Numbered from the stretch's first letter, positions 21,253-31,668 are shown. The stretch is DNA of 64,000 nt from Staphylococcus sp. Marseille-Q5304 (GCF_943737015.1 NZ_CALSFP010000001.1:744001-808000); one strand, 5' to 3'. Program-made: numbers and translations. The notes: generated by a model not told the origin, from the sequence alone.

Positions 21253-21561
21253 ATGAAAGCATTAGAAAATGAACAACAATTTAATGAATTGAAACAACAA
21301 AAGACAGTATTTCTTTTCACTGCAGATTGGTGCCCTGATTGTAAAGTCATCGAACCAGATTTACCTCAATTAGAGGAAAAGTATGATTCATATCATTTTG
21401 TATCTGTAGATAGAGATCAATTTATGGATATTTGTATTGAACATGGCATTATGGGCATCCCAAGTTTTTTAGTATATCGAAACAATGAACAAATAGGCTC
21501 GTACATTGGGAAAGAACGCAAATCTATCGAGCAAATAGATGAATTTTTATCTAGTTTATAA
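21253..21561 (+). CDS. ytpP: Thioredoxin-family protein (YtpP)
   Basis: A 102-residue cytosolic thioredoxin fold with the redox motif WCPDC (Cys27, Cys30) in place of WCGPC, and the cis-proline region GIMGIPSFLVY. The WCPDC motif is typical of YtpP rather than housekeeping TrxA. It lies 17 nt after the M42 peptidase. The thiol partner is unknown. Confidence 0.9.
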   Translation: MKALENEQQFNELKQQKTVFLFTADWCPDCKVIEPDLPQLEEKYDSYHFVSVDRDQFMDICIEHGIMGIPSFLVYRNNEQIGSYIGKERKSIEQIDEFLSSL

Positions 21562-21578
21562 TGTCTAGTATAAATTTT

Positions 21579-21679
21579 AAAAGTAAATGATGGGGGTTTG
21601 TTGGAAAAATTTATTTATTTAAGTAGAGATGAGTAATGATTCATTATCTACAGACAAATCCCTACAATTTACTTTTTTT
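21579..21679 (+). terminator. Long-stem hairpin with T-run between ytpP and ytpQ (terminator or attenuator)
   Basis: AAAAGTAAAT..GGG-TTTGT (21579-21601) can pair with ACAAATCCC..ATTTACTTTT (about 21653-21677) across a ~50-nt loop, followed by a run of T to 21679. The right arm ends 48 nt before the ytpQ ribosome site. Confidence 0.5.
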
Positions 21680-21740
21680 CTGTTACTAGCTTATTATTTA
21701 TTGTAAACTATATTAAGGCACGTAAATAGGAGTGTTATCA

Positions 21741-22604
21741 ATGAATGTCTTTCAAATGAGAGATAAGCTTAAAGAACGTTTAAGTCATTTAAATGTGAAA
21801 TTTAGTTATAATCGCGAAGAAGAAACATTACGTATTTCAAGAGAAGATAACGGTAAAGGTGTAACCGTTAAACTTGATACAATTGTAGCTAAATATAAAG
21901 AACAAAAGGAAAATATCGTAGACGAAATTGCATATTATGTTACTGAAGCTATTGGTCAAATGAAAGATCAAGATATTTCAGAACTTGAAAACATAGAAGT
22001 AATGCCAGTATTAAGATCACCAAGTTTTGACAAAAAAGATAAAAACGGTGTTCCATTTGTTATCGAACGTCATACTGCAGAAACAAATATATTTTATGCT
22101 GTTGACTTAGGTAAGTCATACCGTTTAATAAATGAAAAAATGTTGGAACAAATGAATTTAACACAACAACAATTAAAAGAAATGGCTTTATTCAACGTCA
22201 GAAAATTAGACAATAAATACAAAACTGATGAAGTTAAAGGTAATATTTTCTACTTTGTTAATTCAAATGATGGTTATGATGCGAGTCGCATATTGAATAC
22301 CCAATTTTTAAATGAAATTCAACAACAGTGCGAAGGTGAAATGTTAGTTGCCGTACCACATCAAGATGTATTGATTATTGCTGATATACGAAACAAAACA
22401 GGTTATGATGTTATGGCACATTTAACAATGGAGTTTTTCACTAAAGGATTAGTGCCGATTACTTCATTATCATTTGGTTACGATCAAAGTCACTTTGAAC
22501 CTATATTTATTCTAGGTAAAAATAACAAACAAAAAAGAGATCCGAATGTTATTCAAAGATTAGAAGCAACAAGAAAACAATATCAAAATAAAGATAAACA
22601 TTAA
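21741..22604 (+). CDS. ytpQ: YtpQ family protein (DUF1444)
   Basis: A 287-residue protein of the DUF1444/YtpQ family, function unknown. It has no signal peptide and no membrane helix. The start is ATG 21741 after AGGAG; the ATG nine bases earlier lies too near that site. It is the first gene of a run ytpQ-ytpR-ftsK-murC spaced 12, 17 and 32 nt apart, conserved in Bacillus and staphylococci. Confidence 0.85.
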   Translation: MNVFQMRDKLKERLSHLNVKFSYNREEETLRISREDNGKGVTVKLDTIVAKYKEQKENIVDEIAYYVTEAIGQMKDQDISELENIEVMPVLRSPSFDKKDKNGVPFVIERHTAETNIFYAVDLGKSYRLINEKMLEQMNLTQQQLKEMALFNVRKLDNKYKTDEVKGNIFYFVNSNDGYDASRILNTQFLNEIQQQCEGEMLVAVPHQDVLIIADIRNKTGYDVMAHLTMEFFTKGLVPITSLSFGYDQSHFEPIFILGKNNKQKRDPNVIQRLEATRKQYQNKDKH

Positions 22605-22616
22605 GGAGTTTTAAAT

Positions 22617-23216
22617 ATGAATTTATTTTATAATAAAGAAGCAGTAGGAGATGTAGCTTTTTTACAAATTGATCCTACACCAGGTGAATTTAGTTACGAA
22701 ACTAAAGGAGATGTAGTGGAAATCACACGTGAAAGTCAAGTAGTTGGCTATAACATCTTCAACGTTTCTCAACACGTAGAAATTAATGGAAATGGACATA
22801 TCAAACTCACAGAATCATTGCTCAATGGGCTACAACAGTTAATTAAAAATGCTGGATTTAATTATGAACTAGACGCTGATTTATCACCCAAATTTGTAGT
22901 TGGATATGTAGAAACGAAAGAAAAACATCCAGACGCTGATAAATTGAGTGTATTAAATATAGATGTAGCAACTGAAAAGTTACAAATTGTTTGTGGTGCA
23001 CCGAATGTTGAAGCGGGTCAAAAGGTAGTCATTGCTAAGGTAGGCGCAGTAATGCCTAGTGGTATGGTGATTAAAGATGCGAAACTCAGAGGCGTAGAGT
23101 CAAGTGGTATGGTATGTTCTATGAAAGAATTGAACTTGCCGAATGCACCGCAAGAAAAAGGAATTATGGTGTTATCTGATGATTACAAAGTGGGACAACC
23201 ATTTTTTGAAGAATAA
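22617..23216 (+). CDS. ytpR: YtpR, tRNA-binding-domain (EMAP-like) protein
   Basis: A 199-residue protein with an N-terminal DUF4479-like part and a C-terminal OB-fold tRNA-binding domain (about 90-199) like the one at the N-terminus of PheT. EKHPDADKLSVLNID, QIVCGAPNV and LRGVESSGMVCS are its signatures. It probably binds structured RNA; its cellular role is not settled. TAAGGAG precedes the ATG. Confidence 0.9.
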   Translation: MNLFYNKEAVGDVAFLQIDPTPGEFSYETKGDVVEITRESQVVGYNIFNVSQHVEINGNGHIKLTESLLNGLQQLIKNAGFNYELDADLSPKFVVGYVETKEKHPDADKLSVLNIDVATEKLQIVCGAPNVEAGQKVVIAKVGAVMPSGMVIKDAKLRGVESSGMVCSMKELNLPNAPQEKGIMVLSDDYKVGQPFFEE

Positions 23217-23233
23217 AAGGAGGTCATGCACGA

Positions 23234-26200
23234 ATGAGCTGGTTCGATAAGCTATTTGGAGAAGATAATGATTCTAGCGATAGTTATCTTAATAAGAGAA
23301 ACCAACGACGTCAAAGAGCTAATGAACGCGAGAGACATGACTCATTACATTCGCAAAATAACGATGTATACGAGAGACCTAGAGGTAAATTTAGATTTCC
23401 CATCAATGGTTTAGATAAGACGGAAGGTTCTCATCATAATGACGAGGTGAATGAATCTACTTCATACAGACACGAACAGACAGAACCTGACTTTATGAGT
23501 GATCAAGGTCAACGTAGACGCCGTAGACAAAGCAATGAGGCAGATTCAACATCACAGAATAATCGTAACAATAGTAGTTATACATCGACTAAACGCAAAC
23601 AATCTAGTATAGAGCATAAGCCTAAACAACACAAAGGCACAAGAATGCGTATACAAACAGACGCTTTACGTGCGAGTAGTAATACGAAACAAAATCGTTC
23701 AAAACCTTTGTATCATCAACGAGAGTTTAAAGCGAGCGAAGTACCGTCAGCTATTTTCGGTACGAAGACGCCTAAACCGCTTAAAGCAGGTAAGATTGTA
23801 ACTTCTAACAACTCTGAAGACACTTCGGATTCTAAACAACAAGAAACGAAAAGAGATTACAGTAGCACTGGGCATTCAAAAACTTCATCTTCTGAAAGCA
23901 ATCGCAGTGAAGTACGTCAACAACATTCAGAAACGTCAAACACTTCGAATAAACAAGGGACACCAGAAGGTAAGAACAATACGATAAATATTGAAAATAT
24001 TTACGCGTCACAAATTGTTGAAGAAATTCGTAGAGAACGTGAACGCAAAGTTAACCAGAAAAAGCAATTTAAAAAGGCTTTACAACAAAAGCGTCAACAA
24101 TATCAACAAAACGATTCTGATAGTATACAAAAAGCGATTGATGAAATGTATGCAAAACAAGCGAAAGATTATTTAGGTGAAAGTTCTTTAGATGACCTAG
24201 AATTAGATGATATTGATTCACAAAACGATGAACAACATAATTCAACACAAAGTGAAACAAATACATTACATGAATCAAATCATGCAAATGATGCGTCACA
24301 GCATGAAGGTGGACAATATTCACCATTTAATTATGAAGAAGTTGACTTAGATAATGTAAGTAACGTACATACAGATGCAAACGAAACACAAATTATTGAA
24401 GACGTTGAAGACGAGAATAATGAGCAAGATTCTGTAGAAACATCCTCAAATAATGAGGACACGGAATCAAATCATTCAGAACAATCTCATTTAGAAGAAG
24501 TGCAATTATCTAATCCTCAACAAACAAATACGGAAAATGGTACTACTTCTACAACGAATATTGATGAAAATATAACAGACAATCAATATTCAGAATCTAA
24601 TACTTCACCAGAAAATGAAGTAACTGAGGCAAATTATCGAGAAATTGATGAATCTTCAAGCAATAAACAACACGATGAGGATTCAGATATTCATGAAACT
24701 TCATCGAAAGAAGAAACTGATGGTGAAAACATATCTAACGACCAATTAACAGAAAACACTCAAACTTCTGAGTTTAAAGAAGATAATTCAGAAACATCTA
24801 ATTTAACAGAAGAACAAAGTACTGGAAGTGAACATTCATCGCATGTTGTTTCAGAAACACCGACATCCGATATTGATTTAGTTGATAATGATAATGATTC
24901 TAATAACGATGAAACAGATGAACGCTCTGAAAACATAAACCAAAATGAAGAAACACAATCGCAGTACGAAAGTACAAAACATCACAGTGAAAATCAACCT
25001 CAAGCAACGGAATCATCTATCGTTAATAATTCGCATGATACTGCATCAAATCAGCAATCTTCAGATGTTGAAAATGCAAAAAATAATGAAAAATCAACGG
25101 AACCACGAACATCGAAAGAACAACCAAATTCAAATATTAAGAAACGTCCTAAGAAGAGTGGGGGTAGCCCGTTCAATGTTGTAATGACGCCTTCAGATAA
25201 GAAACGCATGATGGATGCACAAAAAGAAAAATATATTTCACAACATAAAGATATTTCAAATAACCTCGTAGACCAACAACAAGAAGAATCGAATGAAACA
25301 ATGTCGGTTGAAGACGATTCAGATAAAGATAAAAATGAGCCACCAAGTCAAAATAAGGCAAATCTTGAAAAACCAAGCAGTGGAACAACTTCTTCTACAC
25401 AAGAAAAACAGAAGGTAACTGAGCCGCCACTAAAACCAGAAGTTTCAAATCAACAAGCAGTTGAACATTCGGTAGAACAAACCGTTGAACAACCATCGCA
25501 AGATTCTCAAAATAAAAATTCATTAAGAAAAGGTCCAATGATTCAACTACCAAGTACAACTCTTCTAGAAGAGCCAGAAGAAATCAAGGTAGATAATGAG
25601 TGGATTGAAGAAAAGAAACAAGAACTTAATGAAGCATTTTATTACTTTAATGTACCAGCAGAAGTCCAAAATGTTACAGAAGGACCAAGTGTGACACGTT
25701 TCGAACTTTCTGTTGAAAAAGGTGTGAAAGTGTCACGTATTACTGCATTACAAGATGATATAAAGATGGCTTTAGCAGCAAAAGATATTAGAATAGAAGC
25801 ACCGATACCGGGTACGAGTCTAGTTGGTATCGAAGTGCCCAACCAATCATCGACAAAAGTTAACTTGCGTTCGATTATTGAATCACCAAGTTTTAAAAAT
25901 GCTGAGTCCAAATTAACAGTTGCTATGGGTTATCGTATAAATAACGAACCACTGTTGATGGATATAGCTAAGACACCGCATGCACTTATAGCAGGCGCAA
26001 CAGGTTCAGGTAAATCTGTATGTATCAACAGTATTCTTATGTCATTGCTTTATAAAAACCATCCAGAAGAGTTAAAGTTATTACTCATAGATCCTAAGAT
26101 GGTTGAATTAGCGCCATATAATGATTTGCCACATTTAGTGTCACCTGTAATTACAGACGTAAAAGCAGCTACACAAAGTCTTAAATGGGCTGTCGATGAA

Positions 26201-26926
26201 ATGGAACGTCGTTACAAAGTATTTGCGAAATACCATGTACGAAATATTTCAGCATTTAATAAAAAAGCACCATATGAAGACAGAATGGCGAAAATCGTTA
26301 TCGTTATCGATGAGCTTGCCGATTTAATGATGATGGCACCACAAGAAGTTGAACAATCTATTGCACGTTTAGCACAAAAAGCACGTGCAAGTGGTATCCA
26401 TATGTTAGTTGCTACACAACGACCTTCTGTAAATGTCATAACTGGATTAATCAAAGCAAACATTCCAACTAGAATTGCATTTATGGTATCATCAAGCGTA
26501 GATTCACGTACTATTTTAGATAGTGGTGGCGCTGAACGTTTATTAGGTTATGGTGACATGCTTTATTTAGTTAATGGTATGAATAAACCAATCCGCGTTC
26601 AAGGTACATTTGTTTCAGACGATGAAATAGATGATGTAGTAGACTATATAAAACAACAACGTGAACCTGAATATTTATTTGAAGAAAAAGAGCTCCTTAA
26701 GAAGACTGAAGCACAACCACAAGACGAATTATTCAATGATGTTTGTCAATTTATGGTTCGAGAAGGACATATTTCTACGTCATTAATTCAAAGACAATTC
26801 CAAATCGGATATAATAGAGCAGCAAGAATCGTAGACCAACTTGAACAATTAGGTTATGTTTCAGGTGCAAATGGTTCTAAACCGCGAGATGTGTATATGA
26901 CAGAAGCTGATTTAAATGACACATAA
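23234..26926 (+). CDS. ftsK: FtsK/SpoIIIE-type DNA translocase, soluble SftA-like, with very long disordered N-terminus
   Basis: A 1230-residue DNA pump. The motor spans about 770-1130, with Walker A GATGSGKS (921-928), LLIDPKMVELAPY and Walker B-type IVVIDELADLMM; the C-terminal winged-helix gamma domain (about 1165-1230, FMVREGHISTSLIQRQF) recognises orienting DNA sequences. No membrane helices precede the motor, so it is the soluble form comparable to B. subtilis SftA, which clears chromosome from the closing septum. Residues 1-760 are low complexity, rich in Ser, Asn, Gln, Glu, Asp and Thr: first basic (1-240), with a short coiled segment at about 255-310, then strongly acidic. Full AGGAGG lies upstream. 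S. aureus has a similarly long form, as I recall. Confidence 0.92.
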   Translation: MSWFDKLFGEDNDSSDSYLNKRNQRRQRANERERHDSLHSQNNDVYERPRGKFRFPINGLDKTEGSHHNDEVNESTSYRHEQTEPDFMSDQGQRRRRRQSNEADSTSQNNRNNSSYTSTKRKQSSIEHKPKQHKGTRMRIQTDALRASSNTKQNRSKPLYHQREFKASEVPSAIFGTKTPKPLKAGKIVTSNNSEDTSDSKQQETKRDYSSTGHSKTSSSESNRSEVRQQHSETSNTSNKQGTPEGKNNTINIENIYASQIVEEIRRERERKVNQKKQFKKALQQKRQQYQQNDSDSIQKAIDEMYAKQAKDYLGESSLDDLELDDIDSQNDEQHNSTQSETNTLHESNHANDASQHEGGQYSPFNYEEVDLDNVSNVHTDANETQIIEDVEDENNEQDSVETSSNNEDTESNHSEQSHLEEVQLSNPQQTNTENGTTSTTNIDENITDNQYSESNTSPENEVTEANYREIDESSSNKQHDEDSDIHETSSKEETDGENISNDQLTENTQTSEFKEDNSETSNLTEEQSTGSEHSSHVVSETPTSDIDLVDNDNDSNNDETDERSENINQNEETQSQYESTKHHSENQPQATESSIVNNSHDTASNQQSSDVENAKNNEKSTEPRTSKEQPNSNIKKRPKKSGGSPFNVVMTPSDKKRMMDAQKEKYISQHKDISNNLVDQQQEESNETMSVEDDSDKDKNEPPSQNKANLEKPSSGTTSSTQEKQKVTEPPLKPEVSNQQAVEHSVEQTVEQPSQDSQNKNSLRKGPMIQLPSTTLLEEPEEIKVDNEWIEEKKQELNEAFYYFNVPAEVQNVTEGPSVTRFELSVEKGVKVSRITALQDDIKMALAAKDIRIEAPIPGTSLVGIEVPNQSSTKVNLRSIIESPSFKNAESKLTVAMGYRINNEPLLMDIAKTPHALIAGATGSGKSVCINSILMSLLYKNHPEELKLLLIDPKMVELAPYNDLPHLVSPVITDVKAATQSLKWAVDEMERRYKVFAKYHVRNISAFNKKAPYEDRMAKIVIVIDELADLMMMAPQEVEQSIARLAQKARASGIHMLVATQRPSVNVITGLIKANIPTRIAFMVSSSVDSRTILDSGGAERLLGYGDMLYLVNGMNKPIRVQGTFVSDDEIDDVVDYIKQQREPEYLFEEKELLKKTEAQPQDELFNDVCQFMVREGHISTSLIQRQFQIGYNRAARIVDQLEQLGYVSGANGSKPRDVYMTEADLNDT

Positions 26927-26958
26927 AGATAAATAAACAATAAATAAGGAGTGGTAAA

Positions 26959-28272
26959 ATGACGCATTATCATTTTGTTGGAATTAAAGGATCAGGTATG
27001 AGTTCTTTAGCCCAAATTATGCATGATCTTGGAAATAAAGTACAAGGTTCAGATATTGAAAATTACGTATTTACAGAAGTTGCGTTAAAAAATAATGGTA
27101 TTGAAATCTTACCGTTTGATCCAAATAATATTAAAGAAGATATGGTGGTTATTCAAGGTAACGCCTTTCCTGATACACATGAAGAAATTGTTAAGGCACA
27201 TGAGTTAAAGCTTGATGTTATTCGTTATCATGATTTCCTAGGACATGTGATTAATCAATTTATTTCCGTCGCTGTAACTGGTGCCCATGGGAAAACATCA
27301 ACAACTGGTTTGTTATCACATGTGATGAATGGTGACAAGAAAACATCATTCCTAATTGGAGATGGAACTGGTCTTGGAATTCCAGCTAGTGACTACTTTG
27401 CCTTTGAAGCGTGTGAATACCGTAGACATTTCTTAAGCTATCACCCTGATTATGCAATTATGACAAATATCGACTTTGATCACCCAGATTATTTTAAAGA
27501 CATAAATGACGTTGTAGATGCCTTTCAAGAGATGGCACGAAACGTTAAAAAAGCAATTATTGCTTGGGGTGAAGATGAGCATTTAAGAAATTTAGATTTT
27601 GAGGTACCTGTGTATTACTACGGATTCTCTGAAAATGATGATATCTATGCTAATAACATTCAAATAAGTGAAAAAGGTACTCAATTCGATGTTTATATAA
27701 AAAATGAATATTTCGATACTTTCATTTCACCACAATTTGGTGATCATAACATTTTAAATAGTTTAGCCGTAATTACTATTTGTTATTTAGAAGATTTAAA
27801 TATTGAAAATATTAAAGAAGCGCTTGAAACTTTCGGCGGTGTTAAACGTAGATTTAATGAGACAAAAGTAGGTAAACAAGTACTCGTCGATGATTATGCA
27901 CATCATCCAAGAGAAATTAGTGCTACAATTGAATCTGCGAGAAAGAAATACCCACAAAAAGAAGTAGTCGCTGTCTTCCAACCACATACATTTAGCCGTA
28001 CGCAAGCATTTTTAGACGAATTTGCTGAGTGTTTAAATACAGCTGATAAAACTTACTTATGTGATATTTTCGGTTCAATAAGAGAAAATAATGGTGAGTT
28101 AACAATTCAAGATTTATTGCAAAGAATTGATAATGCCGAACTCATCGATGAATCGACTGTAAATGTCTTAGAACAATACGATGATGCTGTTATTTTATTT
28201 ATGGGCGCTGGTGATATTCAAAAAATTCAGCGTGCATATATGGAAAATATAGGTGTTTCCACCTCATTTTAA
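26959..28272 (+). CDS. murC: UDP-N-acetylmuramate--L-alanine ligase
   Basis: A 437-residue ATP-dependent ligase adding the first residue of the peptidoglycan stem peptide. [11 protein letters not shown] (8-18) binds the UDP part, [11 protein letters not shown] is the ATP P-loop, and [10 protein letters not shown] and FQPHTFSRT are Mur ligase blocks. AAGGAGTGG precedes the ATG. It sits 32 nt after ftsK, joining wall precursor synthesis to chromosome clearance. Confidence 0.97.
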   Translation: MTHYHFVGIKGSGMSSLAQIMHDLGNKVQGSDIENYVFTEVALKNNGIEILPFDPNNIKEDMVVIQGNAFPDTHEEIVKAHELKLDVIRYHDFLGHVINQFISVAVTGAHGKTSTTGLLSHVMNGDKKTSFLIGDGTGLGIPASDYFAFEACEYRRHFLSYHPDYAIMTNIDFDHPDYFKDINDVVDAFQEMARNVKKAIIAWGEDEHLRNLDFEVPVYYYGFSENDDIYANNIQISEKGTQFDVYIKNEYFDTFISPQFGDHNILNSLAVITICYLEDLNIENIKEALETFGGVKRRFNETKVGKQVLVDDYAHHPREISATIESARKKYPQKEVVAVFQPHTFSRTQAFLDEFAECLNTADKTYLCDIFGSIRENNGELTIQDLLQRIDNAELIDESTVNVLEQYDDAVILFMGAGDIQKIQRAYMENIGVSTSF

Positions 28273-28343
28273 TATGTTTATGTTAAAATGAATTGGGTAT
28301 TTATATTAAATAACAAGATATGTTTATTAGGAGGCGTTTTAAA

Positions 28344-28913
28344 ATGGAATGGATTTTACCCATAGCTGGAATTATTGCGGCAATTGCTTTTTTAATCTTA
28401 GTCATTGGAATCGTAGTCGTATTAATTTCAGTTAAGAAAAATTTAGATCATGTTGCTAAAACTCTTGATGGGGTTGAGGGACAAATTCAAGGTATTACAC
28501 GTGAATCAACGGATTTACTTCACAAAGCTAACCGCTTAACTGAAGATATCCAAGACAAATCAGATCGTTTAAATTCAGTTGTTGATGCAGTTAAAGGTAT
28601 CGGTAACTCAGTTCAAACTTTAAATGGTTCTGTAGACAGAGTTACAAACTCAATTACGCACAATATTTCTCAAAACGAAGACAAAATTTCTCAAGTTGTT
28701 CAATGGTCAAATGTAGCAATGGAAGTTGCTGATAAATGGCAAAACAGAAGAGATCGTAGAAATAGTGCAAATTATAAAGCGGACAGTGTAGCAAATGAAA
28801 CAAATTATTCAAGCGAGTCAAATTACTCAAATGATAGAAGAGCTTACTCAAATGAGTCAACTCATTCAAATGAATCAAACCAAAGCTATACAACACGCGT
28901 AAACAAAAAATAA
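28344..28913 (+). CDS. YtxG-like DUF948 membrane protein
   Basis: A 189-residue protein with an N-terminal transmembrane helix (about 4-27, MEWILPIAGIIAAIAFLILV), a DUF948 coiled-coil region (30-125) and a Ser/Asn/Tyr-rich tail with repeated YSNES/HSNES units (about 150-180). Start is ATG 28344, 8 nt after AGGAGG. It is paired with the YtxH gene downstream, as ytxG-ytxH are in Bacillus, where they form a stress-induced operon with ccpA nearby. Function unknown. Confidence 0.8.
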   Translation: MEWILPIAGIIAAIAFLILVIGIVVVLISVKKNLDHVAKTLDGVEGQIQGITRESTDLLHKANRLTEDIQDKSDRLNSVVDAVKGIGNSVQTLNGSVDRVTNSITHNISQNEDKISQVVQWSNVAMEVADKWQNRRDRRNSANYKADSVANETNYSSESNYSNDRRAYSNESTHSNESNQSYTTRVNKK

Positions 28914-28936
28914 ATCATATACTTAAACAAACAAAT

Positions 28937-28973
28937 GCACTTAAATGAGGGTAGTACTTATTTAAGTGCTTTT
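28937..28973 (+). terminator. Hairpin between ytxG- and ytxH-like genes
   Basis: 10-bp stem GCACTTAAAT/ATTTAAGTGC (28937-28946 with 28960-28969) then TTTTG. It lies 11 nt before the next ribosome site, so it may only lower readthrough rather than end transcription. Confidence 0.6.
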
Positions 28974-28993
28974 GTTATAGGAGGCTATCTTTT

Positions 28994-30265
28994 ATGAAAT
29001 ATTATAATCGTGATAATTATGAAAGAAATAACTATGAAGGCAATTTTGAAAGTTATGAAGTACCAGAAAATTTTTCAGAAGGACCACGTAATGTATTTGT
29101 CTATGGTTTTATCGTAGGGGCAGTACTTGGTTCAGCGATTGGCATTGTTTCATTAAATAAACCTAAAAAACGTGAAAAACCTTCTGACAAAGCATACAAT
29201 TCAAACATCATTGCTCAATCAGAACAAGATAAATTAGAAGCTGATAAGCAAGTTGATCACATTAAATCTAGTGTAAATGGAGCACAACGTAAAGACAACC
29301 CAGAATTAGAAGCGCAGAAATCTGCTATTCAACAAGAATCTGCAAGCAGTAATTTAGCTGATAATTCACCAAATCCTCAACACGATGAAAATAAACAACT
29401 TAATGCGGATGAAAGTAAATCAGATTCAAAAGATACTGAAGCATCACATATTAATTCAAATTCTACACCTTCAACAGACGAATACAATGCACAACAGCAG
29501 GCAATTAAAGAAGAGGTTGCTGAAGATGATGCTAAACATTCAGATAGTAACGCCTCTGATTCAAAACATACTGGTGCTAAAGTAGCAGCTGCTACAGGTG
29601 GAACAGTTGCTGCGGCTTCAGTTGCAAAAGCAGCGAGTGATAAAAAAGATGCAATGCATTCAGATGATAAAGTTGTAGAAGACACTAAAAAAGCCCAAAC
29701 AACAAATGAAATCAACAGTAAGAATGACAAAGATGTACCTAACTTAGTTACTGAAGATGATAAAAAGCAAAATTCTAAAAAATCAGCAGCTGTAGCAACA
29801 GGTGCAATTACAGCATCTAGCCTTGCTTTAGCGGCAAAAAATAAAAATAATGCTTTATCAAAAGATAGCCAAGTAGCTAAAAAAACTGAGAACTTATTAA
29901 AACCTGAAGCAATCAAATTAGGTAAGAAAAAAGATGTACCTAACTTAGTTACATCTAGTGCTAGCACTGCTGGTGTTTCAAATGATAAAGTGAATAACAC
30001 ACCAGATAAAGAACAATCTGCGCAACCGGCACCAGCTGAAAGACGTGTAAAACAAACACACGAATCAGCAACATTCAACAATGGTATCATTACACATAAT
30101 AAAGCAGGAGCTTCTGAAAACAATTCGACTGTAAATGAATCTAACAAAGAGCAAAATTCAGCTGAAGCAAAAAATAATGAACCTGTTTATAAAAAGAATA
30201 GACCACAATCAACAAAAGCTGAAAAAGCTGAAAGCAAAATCGAGAAAAGAACATTTAACGATTAA
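28994..30265 (+). CDS. YtxH-domain protein with long Ala/Lys/Ser-rich repeat tail
   Basis: A 423-residue protein. Near residue 35-58 is the Gly-rich hydrophobic YtxH segment (FIVGAVLGSAIGIVSLNK). The rest is low complexity and hydrophilic except for two Ala-rich stretches (about 195-215 and 261-281). Two copies of a module ending in KDVPNLVT sit about 67 residues apart, and an exact 23-bp direct repeat underlies them (29729-29751 and 29930-29952). AGGAGG precedes ATG 28994. No catalytic motif. The S. aureus equivalent is also hypothetical. Confidence 0.75.
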   Translation: MKYYNRDNYERNNYEGNFESYEVPENFSEGPRNVFVYGFIVGAVLGSAIGIVSLNKPKKREKPSDKAYNSNIIAQSEQDKLEADKQVDHIKSSVNGAQRKDNPELEAQKSAIQQESASSNLADNSPNPQHDENKQLNADESKSDSKDTEASHINSNSTPSTDEYNAQQQAIKEEVAEDDAKHSDSNASDSKHTGAKVAAATGGTVAAASVAKAASDKKDAMHSDDKVVEDTKKAQTTNEINSKNDKDVPNLVTEDDKKQNSKKSAAVATGAITASSLALAAKNKNNALSKDSQVAKKTENLLKPEAIKLGKKKDVPNLVTSSASTAGVSNDKVNNTPDKEQSAQPAPAERRVKQTHESATFNNGIITHNKAGASENNSTVNESNKEQNSAEAKNNEPVYKKNRPQSTKAEKAESKIEKRTFND

Positions 30266-30285
30266 TAATATTAAATAATTACTTC

Positions 30286-30317
30286 TGCCTGAGACAGGTC
30301 ACTGTCTCAGGCTATTT
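30286..30317 (+). terminator. Terminator after the ytxH-like gene
   Basis: GCCTGAGACAG pairs with CTGTCTCAGGC (30286-30297, 30302-30313), 4-nt loop, then ATTTTTA. The GAGACA...TGTCTC core is the same as in the dispersed repeat hairpins. Confidence 0.85.
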
Positions 30318-30477
30318 TTATAAACAATAGATTCGCTAAATAATTTTAAAGATTTTGCTAAAAATATATCTTTATTCATATGTAAAAAGTAGGGTATTTG
30401 ACAATTTCTATTTGAATATGACTGAAAATTCAGTTATTATTAAGCGTACCCGTTCCAAATATATTTTATATTCTGAC

Positions 30478-30540
30478 TTGAACTTATATACGGTTCTTGT
30501 TAGAATGTTTTTTAACATTTATTTTATCGCTTTAAAGCGA
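30478..30540 (+). promoter_or_regulatory. aroA promoter and 14-bp leader palindrome
   Basis: TTGAAC (30478-30483), 17-bp spacer, TGTTAGAAT extended -10 (hexamer 30501-30506). About 20 nt downstream of the expected start is the perfect palindrome TCGCTTTAAAGCGA (30527-30540), before the GAGGTG ribosome site. This is the main content of the 310-bp gap before aroA. Confidence 0.65.
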
Positions 30541-30576
30541 AACAAAATATTTAAATTTTCATAGAGGTGAGTAAAA

Positions 30577-31668
30577 ATGACGGACAGATTACAAGAACTG
30601 AGAGAAGAACTTGTTGGGATTAATGATGAAATACTTACGCTTTTATCTAAAAGAGGGAAGCTCGCACAACAAATAGGTCAGGAAAAACGTAAACAAGGTA
30701 CAGTCGTTTATGACCCACAACGTGAAAAAGAAATGATTAATCAATTATTAGATAAAAATGAAGGCCCATTTAACGACAACGTGATAAAACAATTATTTAA
30801 AGAAATTTTTAAAGCCTCTACTGATTTACAAAAATCAGAAAACGAAAAGCATTTATATGTATCAAGAAAGTTAAAACCTGAAGATACAATCGTTCAATTT
30901 GATAATGGTGGTATCATTGGTGACGGTAACAAGTCATTCGTATTTGGACCATGTTCAGTTGAATCTCAGGAGCAAGTAGATAAAGTGGCTGCTGATTTAC
31001 AGGCAAAAGGCGAGAAGTTCATTAGAGGTGGCGCATTCAAACCGAGAACATCACCATATGATTTCCAAGGACTTGGTGAAGAAGGATTAAAAATACTTAA
31101 AAATACAAAAGAGAAATACAACTTGAATGTTGTTAGTGAAATTGTAAATCCAGCTGACTTCGAAATCGCTGATCAATACTTAGATGTATTCCAAATCGGC
31201 GCACGTAACATGCAGAACTTTGAACTATTAAAAGAAGCTGGTCGTACAAACAAACCAGTCCTATTAAAACGAGGACTTTCAGCAACGATTGACGAATTTA
31301 TTTTTGCTGCAGAGTACATCGCATCTCAAGGTAATGAAAATATCATCTTATGTGAACGCGGTATTCGAACTTACGAAAAAGCGACACGTAATACATTAGA
31401 TATTTCAGCTGTTCCTATTTTAAAACAAGGCACGCATTTACCAGTATTTGTTGACGTCACGCATAGTACTGGACGTAAGGATATTATGTTGCCAACAGCA
31501 AAAGCTGGTTTAGCAGTAGGTGCTGATGGTATTATGGCCGAAGTACATCCTGATCCATCTGTAGCATTAAGTGATAGTGGTCAACAAATGGACCTAGATG
31601 AGTTCAATACATTCTACAATGAATTAAGACCACTTGCTGATATGTATAATAATAAACAATTAAAATAA
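30577..31668 (+). CDS. aroA: Bifunctional chorismate mutase / DAHP synthase
   Basis: A 363-residue fusion: an AroQ-type chorismate mutase (about 1-85, [23 protein letters not shown]) followed by a 3-deoxy-7-phosphoheptulonate synthase barrel (about 100-363) with [24 protein letters not shown] and [10 protein letters not shown]. It starts the shikimate pathway; in this class the mutase domain serves as the feedback sensor for chorismate and prephenate. In staphylococci and Bacillus the fusion gene is called aroA or aroG. It has its own promoter and a strong terminator and is upstream of ccpA, as in Bacillus. Confidence 0.96.
   Translation: MTDRLQELREELVGINDEILTLLSKRGKLAQQIGQEKRKQGTVVYDPQREKEMINQLLDKNEGPFNDNVIKQLFKEIFKASTDLQKSENEKHLYVSRKLKPEDTIVQFDNGGIIGDGNKSFVFGPCSVESQEQVDKVAADLQAKGEKFIRGGAFKPRTSPYDFQGLGEEGLKILKNTKEKYNLNVVSEIVNPADFEIADQYLDVFQIGARNMQNFELLKEAGRTNKPVLLKRGLSATIDEFIFAAEYIASQGNENIILCERGIRTYEKATRNTLDISAVPILKQGTHLPVFVDVTHSTGRKDIMLPTAKAGLAVGADGIMAEVHPDPSVALSDSGQQMDLDEFNTFYNELRPLADMYNNKQLK

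Noticed and set aside
29377..30147. Minus-strand 256-codon frame inside the ytxH-like gene
   Set aside because: It arises from the biased Lys/Ala/Ser repeat composition read on the other strand; no start signals and no family likeness.
30355..30564. 69-codon plus-strand frame before aroA
   Set aside because: It runs through the aroA promoter and palindrome, lacks a ribosome site and has no recognisable protein features.
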